Origin: RGIG3009 sp045578625
Lineage (GTDB): Bacteria; Bacillota; Clostridia; Oscillospirales; Acutalibacteraceae
Length of the DNA stretch: 64,000 bases
Assembly: GCA_045578625.1 (NCBI GenBank)
Contig: JAZNKN010000020.1
Location: 17,159-81,158 of the forward strand
Reading direction: 5' to 3'
Part shown: positions 51,272-60,605 of the stretch, in pieces
Position numbering within the stretch: position 1 is the stretch's first letter
Layout of the letters: the number at the start of each line of letters is the position of its first letter
Made by a program: the position numbers and the translations under genes
Notes under the pieces: model-generated
The model's input: only the letters and a program-made list of their open reading frames with translations
What the model was told of the DNA's origin: nothing
The model's database searches: none

Positions 51272-52237
51272 ATGGCGCAAACCTATTCCGTTTCATTGGA
51301 AAAGATTATGAGCGAGCTGTCCTTGAACGTGGTGTATATGCCCGCAGGCGGTGAGCAGCGTCAGATCATCAGTGCGGAGGTCAACCGCCCCGGTCTGGGC
51401 CTGGCCGGGTATTTTGAGTATTTCGACAGCAACCGTATCCAGATCATCGGCAAAGGGGAATACGGTTATCTGGAGGGTCTCTCGCCCGAGGAGCGCGCCG
51501 CTCACGTTGATGCGTTTATGTCTCATAAGCCGCCGCTGGTTGTGGTGGCCCGCGATCTGGAGATCCTGCCGGAGCTGACCGTTTCCTGCCGCAAGTACGA
51601 GGTGCCGCTGCTCGGCTCGGCGGATACCACGTCGGCATTTATGGCGGCGCTGATCGCATTCCTGAACGTCCAGCTCGCGCCGCGCATTACACGGCACGGC
51701 GTGCTGGTCGAGGTGTCGGGCGAGGGCGTGCTGTTGGTGGGTGACAGTGGTATCGGTAAGAGCGAGACCGCTATTGAATTGGTCAAGCGCGGTCACCGCC
51801 TTATCGCGGACGACGCGGTGGAGATCCGCCGCGTGTCCTCCAAGTCGCTGGTCGGCTCGGCACCTGAAAACATCCGTCATTATATTGAGCTGCGCGGTAT
51901 CGGCATTGTGAATGTGCGCCGCATCTTCGGTATGGGAGCGGTCAAGATGACCGAAAAGATCGATATGGTCATCCAGATGGAGCCGTGGGACAACGATAAG
52001 GTGTATGACCGTATGGGTCTGGAAAATGAGTATATGGATATCCTCGGCATCACCGTGCCGATGCTGACCATTCCGGTCAAGCCGGGCCGTAACCTGGCGA
52101 TGATCATTGAGGTCGCGGCGATGAACAACCGTCAGAAGAAGATGGGCTACAACGCTGCTGCCGAGCTGATGCAGAATCTGGGTATGGTGGACGACATCCC
52201 TGCAGAGAGCCGTCACCGCGAGCCGAAGGTGTTCTAA
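51272..52237 (+). CDS. hprK: HPr kinase/phosphorylase
   Basis: A 321-residue enzyme that phosphorylates HPr at Ser46 for carbon catabolite control. Walker A GDSGIGKSE (about 157-165) and the HprK signature EIRGIGIVNV-like block (ELRGIGIVNVRRIFGMGAVK, about 208-227) are intact. The start is ATG 51272 after GATGGGAAAG. A TATAAT at 51228-51233 is a likely -10 with a poor -35. It heads a run of genes linking sugar status to cell wall, sporulation control and replication. Confidence 0.97.
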   Translation: MAQTYSVSLEKIMSELSLNVVYMPAGGEQRQIISAEVNRPGLGLAGYFEYFDSNRIQIIGKGEYGYLEGLSPEERAAHVDAFMSHKPPLVVVARDLEILPELTVSCRKYEVPLLGSADTTSAFMAALIAFLNVQLAPRITRHGVLVEVSGEGVLLVGDSGIGKSETAIELVKRGHRLIADDAVEIRRVSSKSLVGSAPENIRHYIELRGIGIVNVRRIFGMGAVKMTEKIDMVIQMEPWDNDKVYDRMGLENEYMDILGITVPMLTIPVKPGRNLAMIIEVAAMNNRQKKMGYNAAAELMQNLGMVDDIPAESRHREPKVF

Positions 52238-52247
52238 AGGAGACGAT

Positions 52248-52976
52248 ATGGAACGGTATTTTCAACCAGTAGCGGATATGCATACGCACACGCTGGCTTC
52301 GCCGCACGCGTACAGCACACTGACCGAAAATGCGGCCGCCGCGGCAGCGCTTGGGATGCTTGCCATAGCCACGACGGATCACGGTCCGCGGGTGGGAGAT
52401 GGCGGTCATCTCTGGCATTTTACCAATATGCGCATTTTGCCGGAACACGTGGCGGGCATTCGGCATTTGCGCGGTGCCGAGGTGAACGTGTGCGATCTTG
52501 AGGGCACGCTAGATCTGCCGGAGCGGGCGTTGGAGGCGCTGGATATCGTGATCGCGTCGCTGCACGACGGCACGATGCCCTACGGCACGCCGGAGCAGAT
52601 CACCGAGGTGTGGCTGACGGTGGCGAAGCATCCGCAGATCGATATCATTGGACATTGCGGCTCGCCGCAATATGCGTTTGATTATGAAAAGGTCATTCCG
52701 GTGTTTGCCGAATACGGCAAGATCGTGGAGATCAATGAAGGCACGTTCCGCGTGCGTCGGAAGTCGCTCGAAAACTGCGCGCGGATCGCGCGGCTGTGTG
52801 CGAAGCACGGGGTGCGTGTGGCGGTGAATTCCGACGCGCATTACCTGTCGCAGGTTGGACAGTTGGACAGCGCGGTTGCGCTGTTACAGGAGGTTGGTTT
52901 CCCGAAGGAGCTGGTCATTAACAGCAGTCGGGAACGGTTTGAGGCATTTTTACAGACCAAGGGTCTGGCATTGTGA
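52248..52976 (+). CDS. PHP-domain phosphatase, YcdX type
   Basis: A 242-residue PHP protein with a trinuclear metal site: DMHTHT (about 10-15), TTDHGPR (about 42-48), a Glu in RGAEVNV, IASLHDG (about 102-108), GHCGS and NSDAHYL (about 198-204). YcdX-like members hydrolyse small phosphoesters; the substrate is unknown. It starts 10 bases after hprK, its conserved neighbour in clostridia. Confidence 0.92.
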   Translation: MERYFQPVADMHTHTLASPHAYSTLTENAAAAAALGMLAIATTDHGPRVGDGGHLWHFTNMRILPEHVAGIRHLRGAEVNVCDLEGTLDLPERALEALDIVIASLHDGTMPYGTPEQITEVWLTVAKHPQIDIIGHCGSPQYAFDYEKVIPVFAEYGKIVEINEGTFRVRRKSLENCARIARLCAKHGVRVAVNSDAHYLSQVGQLDSAVALLQEVGFPKELVINSSRERFEAFLQTKGLAL

Positions 52977-52992
52977 TACAGGAGGAGAGAAC

Positions 52993-53940
52993 ATGGTCAA
53001 GATCGGTGTGGACTTGGGCGGCACAAACATTGTCGCCGGTGTGGTCAATGAGGCGTATGAGATCCTTGCCAAGGTGCGCTGCAAAACGCGTGCCGAACGG
53101 TCGGCGGAGGAGATCATGCAGGATATCGCGAAGCTGTGCCGCGAGGCGGTACAGTGCGCGGGCGTGTCGATGGCAGAGGTCAGCAGCGTGGGCATTGGCT
53201 GCCCCGGTACCTGCAACACGCAGACCGGCATCGTGGAGTATGCGAACAATCTGAATTTTGAGAACGTTCCGCTCGTGCAGCGGATGCATGAACTGCTGGG
53301 GCTGCCCGTATACATTGGTAATGACGCGAACGCGGCCGCACTGGGCGAGGCGTTGGCGGGTGCTGCCAAGGGGGCCAACAGCTGCGTGTGCATCACGCTG
53401 GGTACCGGCGTCGGTGGCGGTGTCGTTATTGACGGTAAGATCTACGAGGGCTGCAACTATGCCGGTGCCGAGCTGGGACATACCGTTATTCAGATGAACG
53501 GCGAGCCCTGCACCTGCGGCCGTAACGGCTGTTGGGAGACCTACGCTTCCGCGACCGCACTGGTGCGGCAGACCAAGCGCGCGATGGAGACCCATCCGCG
53601 CAGCTTGATGTGGAAACTGGCCGGTGGCAGTCTGGATAACGTCAACGGGGTGACCGCGTTTGACGCAATGCGCGCCGGTGATACCGTGGGTACCGAGGTG
53701 GTGCATCAGTATATTGAGTATCTGGCGTGTGGTGTTATCGACGTGGTTAACATTTTCCAGCCGGATATTGTCTGTATCGGCGGCGGTATCAGCCGTGAGG
53801 GCGATACGCTGCTCGTTCCGCTGCGTGAGAAGGTCACGCTGGAGCGGTACAGCAAATTCTGCAAGCGGCAGACCGAGATCGTGGCGGCGGTGCTGGGCAA
53901 TGACGCCGGCATCATCGGCGCGGCGTATTTGAGCAATTAA
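52993..53940 (+). CDS. glk: ROK-family glucokinase
   Basis: A 315-residue sugar kinase. N-terminal phosphate loop DLGGTN (6-11) and ROK zinc motif CTCGRNGCWE (about 172-181, with GHT upstream) are present. It phosphorylates glucose (or a related hexose) with ATP, providing substrate for the pfkA enzyme further down. The start is ATG 52993 after GGAGGAGAG. Its insertion between the PHP gene and murB is not the order I recall as standard. Confidence 0.93.
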   Translation: MVKIGVDLGGTNIVAGVVNEAYEILAKVRCKTRAERSAEEIMQDIAKLCREAVQCAGVSMAEVSSVGIGCPGTCNTQTGIVEYANNLNFENVPLVQRMHELLGLPVYIGNDANAAALGEALAGAAKGANSCVCITLGTGVGGGVVIDGKIYEGCNYAGAELGHTVIQMNGEPCTCGRNGCWETYASATALVRQTKRAMETHPRSLMWKLAGGSLDNVNGVTAFDAMRAGDTVGTEVVHQYIEYLACGVIDVVNIFQPDIVCIGGGISREGDTLLVPLREKVTLERYSKFCKRQTEIVAAVLGNDAGIIGAAYLSN

Positions 53941-53959
53941 GCAAGTGAGGAGGATGGGT

Positions 53960-54865
53960 ATGGAGCGGATGATGCTGGCGAAGGCGCTTCGGGAGACCGG
54001 TTGTCGGGTGCAGGAGCAGGAGCCTCTGTCCGCGCACACCACCTTCCGGATCGGCGGCGCAGCAGAGTTTTTGGTGACCGCGCAGACCATCGAGCAGGCG
54101 GCGCAGGTGCTGCGTCTGTGCCGCGATACACAAACACCGCTGCTGCTGTTGGGCAACGGCTCAAACCTATTGGTCAGTGATGACGGCGTAGCCGGTGTGG
54201 TGCTGCGTCCGGCGGCGGGTACGCCCGGCTTTACGGTGGACGGCACGACGGTAACGGCGGACGCCGGTCTGCAACTGTCCAAGCTGTGCGTGGCGATGGG
54301 CGAGATCGGGCTGAGCGGTCTGGAATTCGCCTATGGTATTCCCGGCACGGTGGGCGGCGGCGCGTATATGAATGCCGGTGCCTACGGCGGGCAGCTGTCG
54401 GACGTGATTCGCTCGGCAGTGGCGTTGACGCCCGACGGCGAAGCGGTGACGCTGTCCGCTGCGGAGATGGAACTGGGCTATCGGCACAGCGTCTTTATGA
54501 AAAACGGACTGACCGTCTGGTCGGTAACGATGGAGCTGAAAGCGGGCGACCCGACGGAGATCCGCGCGGCAATGGCGGACTACCTTTCGCGGCGGCGGGA
54601 TAAGCAGCCGTTGGAATATCCCAGTGCGGGCAGCTTTTTCAAGCGGCCGGAGGGGCATTTTGCGGGTGCGCTGATCGAGCAATGCGGGCTGAAGGGTTTT
54701 ACGGTCGGTGGCGCGCAGGTCAGTGAAAAGCACGCCGGATTCGTTATCAATCGCGGCGGTGCCACCTGCGCCGAGGTGTTGGCGCTGGGTGACGAGGTCA
54801 GCCGACAGGTCAAGGAGCGCTTCGGCGTTACGCTGGAGCGGGAAGTGCAGGTCGTCGGACGGTGA
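53960..54865 (+). CDS. murB: UDP-N-acetylenolpyruvoylglucosamine reductase
   Basis: A 301-residue FAD enzyme of peptidoglycan precursor synthesis. FAD-binding HTTFRIGGAAEF and GNGSNLLVSDDGV, YGIPGTVGGGAYMNAGAYG, and catalytic Ser in SAGSFFKRP are visible. I chose ATG 53960, six bases after GAGGAGG. It is followed directly by whiA; the usual rapZ and yvcK are missing. Confidence 0.96.
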   Translation: MERMMLAKALRETGCRVQEQEPLSAHTTFRIGGAAEFLVTAQTIEQAAQVLRLCRDTQTPLLLLGNGSNLLVSDDGVAGVVLRPAAGTPGFTVDGTTVTADAGLQLSKLCVAMGEIGLSGLEFAYGIPGTVGGGAYMNAGAYGGQLSDVIRSAVALTPDGEAVTLSAAEMELGYRHSVFMKNGLTVWSVTMELKAGDPTEIRAAMADYLSRRRDKQPLEYPSAGSFFKRPEGHFAGALIEQCGLKGFTVGGAQVSEKHAGFVINRGGATCAEVLALGDEVSRQVKERFGVTLEREVQVVGR

Positions 54866-54889
54866 TCGCAGGATCACAAGGAGGACAGG

Positions 54890-55786
54890 ATGTCGTTTTC
54901 ATCGGATATCAAAAATGAATTAGCGGCATTGCCGAACGAGAGCGTCTGCTGTGATGCTGCGCAGGCATACGGTATGGCGGAGTTCGGTCGCTCCTTTTCG
55001 GCCACATCGGTGGCGCTGCAGACCGAACACCAGGCGGCTGCTGCACGGTATGCGGCGCTGATCGAGTCGGTGTGCGGGGTCACGTCAGATGTGACCAAGC
55101 CCGCGCCGGACAAGCCGGGAATATACACCGTGTCGGTGCCGGCCGCGTTCCGAAAGAGGGTGTTGGAGCGCTTTGGCCACGGCGGCGACGAGGTCACGCT
55201 GCGGCTCAACCGCGCTGTGCTGGATTGTGAGGCCTGTCCGGCGGCGTTTTTGCGCGGCGTATTTCTCGTTTGCGGTGCGGTTACCAATCCGCAGGTGGAT
55301 TATCATTTGGAGTTCAGCGTGCCGTATCTCAACCTCAGCCGCGACCTGACGGCGCTGTTGGGGGAGATGGGGCTGCACCCGCGTACGGTGCGTCGTAAGG
55401 GCAATTACGTCGTCTATTTTAAGGAAAGCGAACAGATCGAGGACTGCCTGACCCTGATGGGGGCGATGAGTGCGTCGCTCGAGCTGATGAACGTTAAGAT
55501 CATTAAAAGCATTCGCAACAACGTCAACCGCGCCGCCAATTGCGAGAGTGCCAACCTGGACAAGACGGTGGCGGCGGCGCTGGTGCAGGCGGAGGCGGTG
55601 CGCAAGATCGAGCAGCGGATGGGGCTGGACGCACTGCCGGAGGAGCTGCGTGAGCTGTGCCGTTTGCGCCTCGAAAATCCGGATTATTCTCTCCGCGAGT
55701 TGGGCGAGCAGCTGGAGCCGCCGCTGAGCCGGTCGGGAGTTAACCATCGCCTGAAGCGTATTTTAGAGATCGCGGACGAGCTGTAA
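54890..55786 (+). CDS. whiA: DNA-binding protein WhiA
   Basis: A 298-residue WhiA: N-terminal LAGLIDADG-homing-endonuclease-like fold (FLRGVFLVCGAVTNP, about 120-134), then a C-terminal helix-turn-helix (SLRELGEQLEPPLSRSGVNH, about 264-283). WhiA influences cell division and chromosome segregation in Firmicutes. It is 27 bases upstream of dnaE. Confidence 0.96.
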   Translation: MSFSSDIKNELAALPNESVCCDAAQAYGMAEFGRSFSATSVALQTEHQAAAARYAALIESVCGVTSDVTKPAPDKPGIYTVSVPAAFRKRVLERFGHGGDEVTLRLNRAVLDCEACPAAFLRGVFLVCGAVTNPQVDYHLEFSVPYLNLSRDLTALLGEMGLHPRTVRRKGNYVVYFKESEQIEDCLTLMGAMSASLELMNVKIIKSIRNNVNRAANCESANLDKTVAAALVQAEAVRKIEQRMGLDALPEELRELCRLRLENPDYSLRELGEQLEPPLSRSGVNHRLKRILEIADEL

Positions 55787-55813
55787 GGCATTAAAGCAAA
55801 GGGAGGTGCCGTC

Positions 55814-58800
55814 GTGGCTTTCGTGCATCTTCATGTTCACAGTGAATACAGCCTGCTGGACGGTGCTTGCCGTCTGGACGGGCTGATCTCGCGTGTCAAG
55901 GAATTGGGACAGACCGCGGTGGCGGTCACCGATCACGGCGTGATGTATGGGTTGGTGGAGTTCTACAAGGCCGCTAAAAAGGCCGGTATCAAGCCGATCC
56001 TCGGCTGTGAGGCGTACGTGGCGTCGCGTACGCGGCACGACCGTCAGCACGGCATCGACAGCGAAAATCATCATCTGGTGCTGCTGTGCGAGAACGAGAC
56101 CGGCTACGCCAATCTGGTGCGGCTGATCTCTGCCGCGTGGACCGAGGGCTTTTACAGCAAGCCGCGTGTCGATCGTGAGCTGTTGGCGAAATATCATGAG
56201 GGTTTGATCGCTCTGTCGGCATGTCTGGCGGGTGAGATCCCCGCGGCGCTGCGGCAGGGACGCTTTGACGAGGCGAGACGCATCGCGTTGGAATATCAGG
56301 CGCTGTTTGGCAAGGGCAATTTTTATCTGGAGCTGCAGGATCACGGTCTTGCGGAGCAGGAGTCGGTCAACCGCGGGTTGCTGCGGTTGTCACGCGAGAC
56401 GGGTATCCCGTTGGTTTGCACCAATGACGCGCATTATCTTGTACGCGAGGATGCGCAGGTGCAGAAGGTACTGCTATGTATCCAGACGAACACCACGGTG
56501 GACGAGCCCAATCCGATGGCGTTTGAGACAGAGGAGTTCTACCTTAAATCCGAGGAGGAGATGCGGCGTCTGTTCCCCGAATGTGCCGAAGCGTTCGATA
56601 ATACCGCACGCATTGCCGAGCGATGCAACGTGGAGTTGGAATTCGGGCATACCAAGCTGCCGCATTTTGATGCGCCGGGCGGCGACAGTGTGGCGTTTTT
56701 CCGCGAGCAATGTTGGCAGGGCCTGCGGCTTCGGTATGGGGACAACCCCGATCCGTCCATCGTACAGCGTTTGCAATACGAGATGAACACCATCGAACGT
56801 ATGGGATACGTGGATTACTATCTCATCGTTAACGATTTTGTACAGTATGCACGCAACCACGATATTCCGGTTGGACCGGGACGCGGTTCCGGTGCGGGTA
56901 GTTTGTGCGCCTATTGTATCGGTATCACCGGCGTGGATCCCATCCGGTATCAGCTGCTGTTTGAGCGGTTTTTGAATCCGGAGCGCGTCAGTATGCCCGA
57001 CTTTGATATTGACTTCTGCAACGAAAAGCGGCAGCAGGTCATCGACTACGTTATTCGCAAGTACGGCGCGGATCATGTCGCGCAGATCGTCACCTTCGGG
57101 ACATTGGCGGCACGCGCCGCCATCCGCGACGTGGCGCGGGCGATGGGAATGCCCTATGCGGTGGGCGACACGGTCGCCAAGCGGGTGCCGTGGGAACTGA
57201 ATATGACGTTGGATAAGGCGCTTGCCCAATCCCGTCCGCTGAAGGAGCTGTACGATGCCGACGAGCAGGTCAAGGCGCTCGTCGATATGGCGAAAAAGGT
57301 GGAGGGGATGCCGCGGCACGCCTCGACCCACGCTGCCGGTGTGGTCATTACCGCCGAGCCGGTATCGGAGTACGTGCCGCTGTGCCTGAACGGCGATCTG
57401 GTGGCCACGCAGTATACGATGACGGCTCTGGAGGAGCTGGGACTGCTCAAGATGGACTTCTTGGGACTGCGTAACCTCACCATCATTGACGATGCCCAAC
57501 GGATGATCCGCGAGGCGGGGCATCCCGATTTTGACATTAACAAGATCCCGTTGGATGCGCCGGCGGTGTACAAGATGCTGTCGCAGGGCAACAGCGACGG
57601 CGTGTTTCAGTTTGAGTCCGCGGGAATGAAGCGGGTGTTGACACAGCTGAAGCCGGATCATTTTGAGGATCTTATTGCGGTGATCTCGCTGTTCCGACCC
57701 GGACCGATGGATTCCATTCCGCGGTATATCGAGAACCGTCACCACCCCGAACGTGCGACGTACAAGCATCCGCTGTTGAAGCCCATTCTGGAGGTCACCT
57801 ACGGGTGTATCGTTTATCAGGAGCAGGTCATGCAGATCTTCCGCGATCTTGGCGGCTATTCGCTGGGTCGCGCTGATCTGGTGCGCCGTGCGATGTCCAA
57901 AAAGAAGCACGACGTGATGCAGAAGGAGCGTGAGATCTTCCTGCACGGACTGACCACCGAGGACGGCACGGTGCAAGTGGAGGGCTGTGTCCGCCGCGGT
58001 GTGCCGCAGGCGATCGGTGAGGCGATCTTTGAGGAAATGGCGTCCTTTGCCTCCTATGCGTTTAACAAATCCCATGCGGCGGCGTATGCGTTGGTTGCGT
58101 ACCAGACCGCGTATCTCAAGGCGCACTATCCGCGCCAGTATATGGCTGCGCTGCTGACCAGTGTGTTGGACAGCGGCAAGGTCGCCGGCTATATCGGTGA
58201 GTGTGAGCGGCTACGCATCCGCGTGCTGCCGCCGTCGGTCAACGAGAGTGTTTCGGCGTTCACGGTGGTAGATGATCACATCCGCTTCGGTCTGCTGGCG
58301 GTCAAGAACCTCGGCGGTGCGCTGATCCGTGAATTGGTGCGCGACCGCGAGGAGGAAGGCCCGTTTACCAGTTTTTATTCGTTCTGCCGCCGTATGGTGC
58401 GGCACCGCGAGTTTAACCGCCGCGCGTTGGACAGCCTGATCCGCTGCGGTGCGTTGGACGGTTTGGGCGCGAACCGCCGTCAGATGCTGGAGGCATCGGC
58501 CTTTGTGCTGGATCAACTGGAGGAGAGCGGTCGCCGCAATCTGGACGGTCAGCTTGGCTTTTTCGATCAGGGTGACTTGATGGAAAACAGCGAGCCGCCG
58601 TTACCGAACGTCGCCGAGCTGCCGTATGAGGATCTATTGGCGATGGAAAAGGAAGTGTCGGGGCTGTATCTGACCGGACACCCGCTCAAGCCCTACGAGG
58701 GTCTACACGCGCGATTGCGGGCGGATCGCATCGACACCATTCTGGATGCGTTTTCCGACGGTGTACCGTCGCAGGGCGGTTACACCGACGGGCAGACCGT

Positions 58801-59326
58801 GCAACTGCTGGGTATGCTGGGGTCGGTGCAGGTCAAGACGACCCGCACCGGCGCGCAGATGGCGTATGCGGTACTGGAGGACTTGTACGGCTCGTTGGAG
58901 CTGGTGGTCTTTGCCAAAACACTCGAGCAATGTCGGTCGCTGCTGCGCACAGGGGGTATGGTGATCGTCCGCGGACGACTGAACGTGCGGGAGGACGAAG
59001 AACCCAAGGTGTTGGTATCTGCTATCGAAGAAGCACCCTCTCCGGATGCGCTGCCGCCGGAGCCGATGGCACCGAAGCCGGCGACACCCAAGGCGGTCGC
59101 CAACCCGGGGCTGTATCTGAAAGTGCCGTCGTTGGACAGCGCCGAATGGAAGCGCGTCTGTCGTGTGCTGAAGGTGCTGGAGGGCGACATGCCGGTGTAC
59201 GTGCGTCTTTCGGATACCGGTAAGCTGATGCGTGCGCCGCGCGAACTGTGGGTGCAGCCGCATCCGACGCTGATCGGCGAATTGGAGCGTGTTTTAGGCA
59301 GTGCAAATGTTGCAAAAATATGCTGA
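55814..59326 (+). CDS. dnaE: DNA polymerase III subunit alpha (DnaE)
   Basis: A 1170-residue replicative polymerase of the DnaE type. An N-terminal PHP domain (FVHLHVHSEYSLLDGACRL), catalytic aspartates in PDFDID (396, 398, 400), a finger domain (PRHASTHAAGVVI), helix-hairpin-helix and an OB fold near the C-terminus (VQVKTTRTGAQMAYAVLED, about 1010-1028). No exonuclease domain is inserted, so it is not PolC. Length is typical. It is the last gene before the pfkA promoter. Confidence 0.97.
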   Translation: MAFVHLHVHSEYSLLDGACRLDGLISRVKELGQTAVAVTDHGVMYGLVEFYKAAKKAGIKPILGCEAYVASRTRHDRQHGIDSENHHLVLLCENETGYANLVRLISAAWTEGFYSKPRVDRELLAKYHEGLIALSACLAGEIPAALRQGRFDEARRIALEYQALFGKGNFYLELQDHGLAEQESVNRGLLRLSRETGIPLVCTNDAHYLVREDAQVQKVLLCIQTNTTVDEPNPMAFETEEFYLKSEEEMRRLFPECAEAFDNTARIAERCNVELEFGHTKLPHFDAPGGDSVAFFREQCWQGLRLRYGDNPDPSIVQRLQYEMNTIERMGYVDYYLIVNDFVQYARNHDIPVGPGRGSGAGSLCAYCIGITGVDPIRYQLLFERFLNPERVSMPDFDIDFCNEKRQQVIDYVIRKYGADHVAQIVTFGTLAARAAIRDVARAMGMPYAVGDTVAKRVPWELNMTLDKALAQSRPLKELYDADEQVKALVDMAKKVEGMPRHASTHAAGVVITAEPVSEYVPLCLNGDLVATQYTMTALEELGLLKMDFLGLRNLTIIDDAQRMIREAGHPDFDINKIPLDAPAVYKMLSQGNSDGVFQFESAGMKRVLTQLKPDHFEDLIAVISLFRPGPMDSIPRYIENRHHPERATYKHPLLKPILEVTYGCIVYQEQVMQIFRDLGGYSLGRADLVRRAMSKKKHDVMQKEREIFLHGLTTEDGTVQVEGCVRRGVPQAIGEAIFEEMASFASYAFNKSHAAAYALVAYQTAYLKAHYPRQYMAALLTSVLDSGKVAGYIGECERLRIRVLPPSVNESVSAFTVVDDHIRFGLLAVKNLGGALIRELVRDREEEGPFTSFYSFCRRMVRHREFNRRALDSLIRCGALDGLGANRRQMLEASAFVLDQLEESGRRNLDGQLGFFDQGDLMENSEPPLPNVAELPYEDLLAMEKEVSGLYLTGHPLKPYEGLHARLRADRIDTILDAFSDGVPSQGGYTDGQTVQLLGMLGSVQVKTTRTGAQMAYAVLEDLYGSLELVVFAKTLEQCRSLLRTGGMVIVRGRLNVREDEEPKVLVSAIEEAPSPDALPPEPMAPKPATPKAVANPGLYLKVPSLDSAEWKRVCRVLKVLEGDMPVYVRLSDTGKLMRAPRELWVQPHPTLIGELERVLGSANVAKIC

Positions 59327-59362
59327 AATGTTGCACAAATTTGAGAATTCAAACGGTTTTGC

Positions 59363-59391
59363 TTGCTATTTCAGAATTCGGTGTGTATAAT
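59363..59391 (+). promoter_or_regulatory. Promoter of pfkA
   Basis: TTGCTA (59363-59368), 17 bases, TATAAT (59386-59391), 40 bases upstream of the start. Confidence 0.7.
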
Positions 59392-59430
59392 AGTAACACT
59401 TGACCTTGGTGACAAAAGGAGACGTATATC

Positions 59431-60399
59431 ATGGCTATCAAAAAGATCGCTGTTTTGACCAGCGGCGGTGACGCCCCCGGTATGAACGCGGCGGTGCGTG
59501 CTGTTGTGCGTACGGCGCTTGGTCGCGGCGTTGAGGTCTACGGCGTTTACCGTGGCTACAACGGCCTGATCCACGGAGATCTGGTGCCGCTGAATCTGCG
59601 CAGCGTTTCGGATATCATCCATCGCGGCGGTACTGCGCTGTATACGGCGCGCAGCCCCGAATTCTGCACCGAAGAGGGTATGCAGAAGGCGGTGGATATG
59701 TGCAACCGGTACGGCATTGAGGGCCTGGTCGTCGCCGGCGGTGACGGTTCGTTCCGCGGTGCGCAGGAGCTGACCCGTCACGGCGTTCCCTGCATCGGCC
59801 TGCCCTGCACCATTGACAATGATATTGCTTGCTGCGAGCAGACCATCGGTTATGACACAGCGCTGAACACCTGCATGGGTATGATCGATAAGTTGCGTGA
59901 TACTTCCCAATCCCACGACCGCTGCAGTGTCGTTGAGGTCATGGGTCGTCACGCCGGCTATCTGGCGCTCAACGTCGGTATTGCGGTGGGTGCTACCAGT
60001 ATTCTGGTGCCGGAGATACCGTATGACTTTGACCGCGATATTTTCGCGCGTATGAAGAAGACCTCCGCGACCGGCAAAAAGCATTTCATCATCATCGTTG
60101 CCGAGGGTATCGGCCATGTGGTGGAGATCGCGGAGCGTATTCAGGCTGAGACCGGTGTGGAATCCCGCGCCACCATTCTGGGCCACGTGCAACGCGGCGG
60201 CGACCCCACGGTGCGTGACCGCGTGCTCGCCAGCCAGATGGGTAACTATGCGGTGGAGCTGCTGCTTGCCGGCAAGAGCAACCGCGTCGTCACCGTCCAG
60301 AGCGACCGCCTGACCGATTACGATATTGAGGAAGCCCTGCGGATGAAGAAGCCGTTTGACGAGAATCTGTTCCGCATCGCACACGAAATTTCGATCTAA
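59431..60399 (+). CDS. pfkA: ATP-dependent 6-phosphofructokinase
   Basis: A 322-residue glycolytic enzyme. ATP site GGDAPGMNAAVR (about 11-22), catalytic block GLPCTIDNDI (about 122-131) with the general base Asp, and MGRHAGYLAL (substrate loop) are visible. The Gly after the GGDG loop (VVAGGDGSFRGA) fits ATP rather than pyrophosphate use. Its position after dnaE is conserved in Firmicutes. Confidence 0.97.
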   Translation: MAIKKIAVLTSGGDAPGMNAAVRAVVRTALGRGVEVYGVYRGYNGLIHGDLVPLNLRSVSDIIHRGGTALYTARSPEFCTEEGMQKAVDMCNRYGIEGLVVAGGDGSFRGAQELTRHGVPCIGLPCTIDNDIACCEQTIGYDTALNTCMGMIDKLRDTSQSHDRCSVVEVMGRHAGYLALNVGIAVGATSILVPEIPYDFDRDIFARMKKTSATGKKHFIIIVAEGIGHVVEIAERIQAETGVESRATILGHVQRGGDPTVRDRVLASQMGNYAVELLLAGKSNRVVTVQSDRLTDYDIEEALRMKKPFDENLFRIAHEISI

Positions 60400-60420
60400 A
60401 AACTTTTTTGCGAAAGCGTA

Positions 60421-60448
60421 TTGACATTTCGCGAAAGTGCGGTATAAT
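60421..60448 (+). promoter_or_regulatory. Promoter of infC-rpmI-rplT
   Basis: TTGACA (60421-60426), 16 bases, TATAAT (60443-60448): both hexamers match the consensus. Confidence 0.85.
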
Positions 60449-60577
60449 ATACCGGTAAGAAAACAAAGCAGAGCGTTGCCCGCTCTCACCTGCAGATTTC
60501 GTTCTCGACAGGTCGATAGGATATCTTCCAAACCGGTGGTAAGAATCGCGCGGGCAGTTTTTCTGCCCGCGTTTTTT
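60449..60577 (+). ncRNA. L20-type leader (translation-factor/ribosomal-protein leader RNA)
   Basis: About 130 bases of leader between promoter and infC. It contains long-range complementary segments (CACCTG near 60487-60493 with CAGGTC near 60510-60515) and ends in an intrinsic terminator. Position and layout match the L20 leader of Firmicutes, in which ribosomal protein L20 binds the leader and represses the operon. The fold was judged by eye only. Confidence 0.7.
60549..60577 (+). terminator. Attenuator terminator of the infC leader
   Basis: Stem CGCGGGCAG / CTGCCCGCG with a TTTTT loop and six T residues, 29 bases before the infC start codon. Confidence 0.88.
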
Positions 60578-60605
60578 ACGCAGTAATAGGTGGAGGTGTT
60601 TCCCC

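Noticed and set aside
56474..58126. Minus-strand open frame inside dnaE
   Set aside because: Complement of a highly conserved polymerase gene; no start signals.
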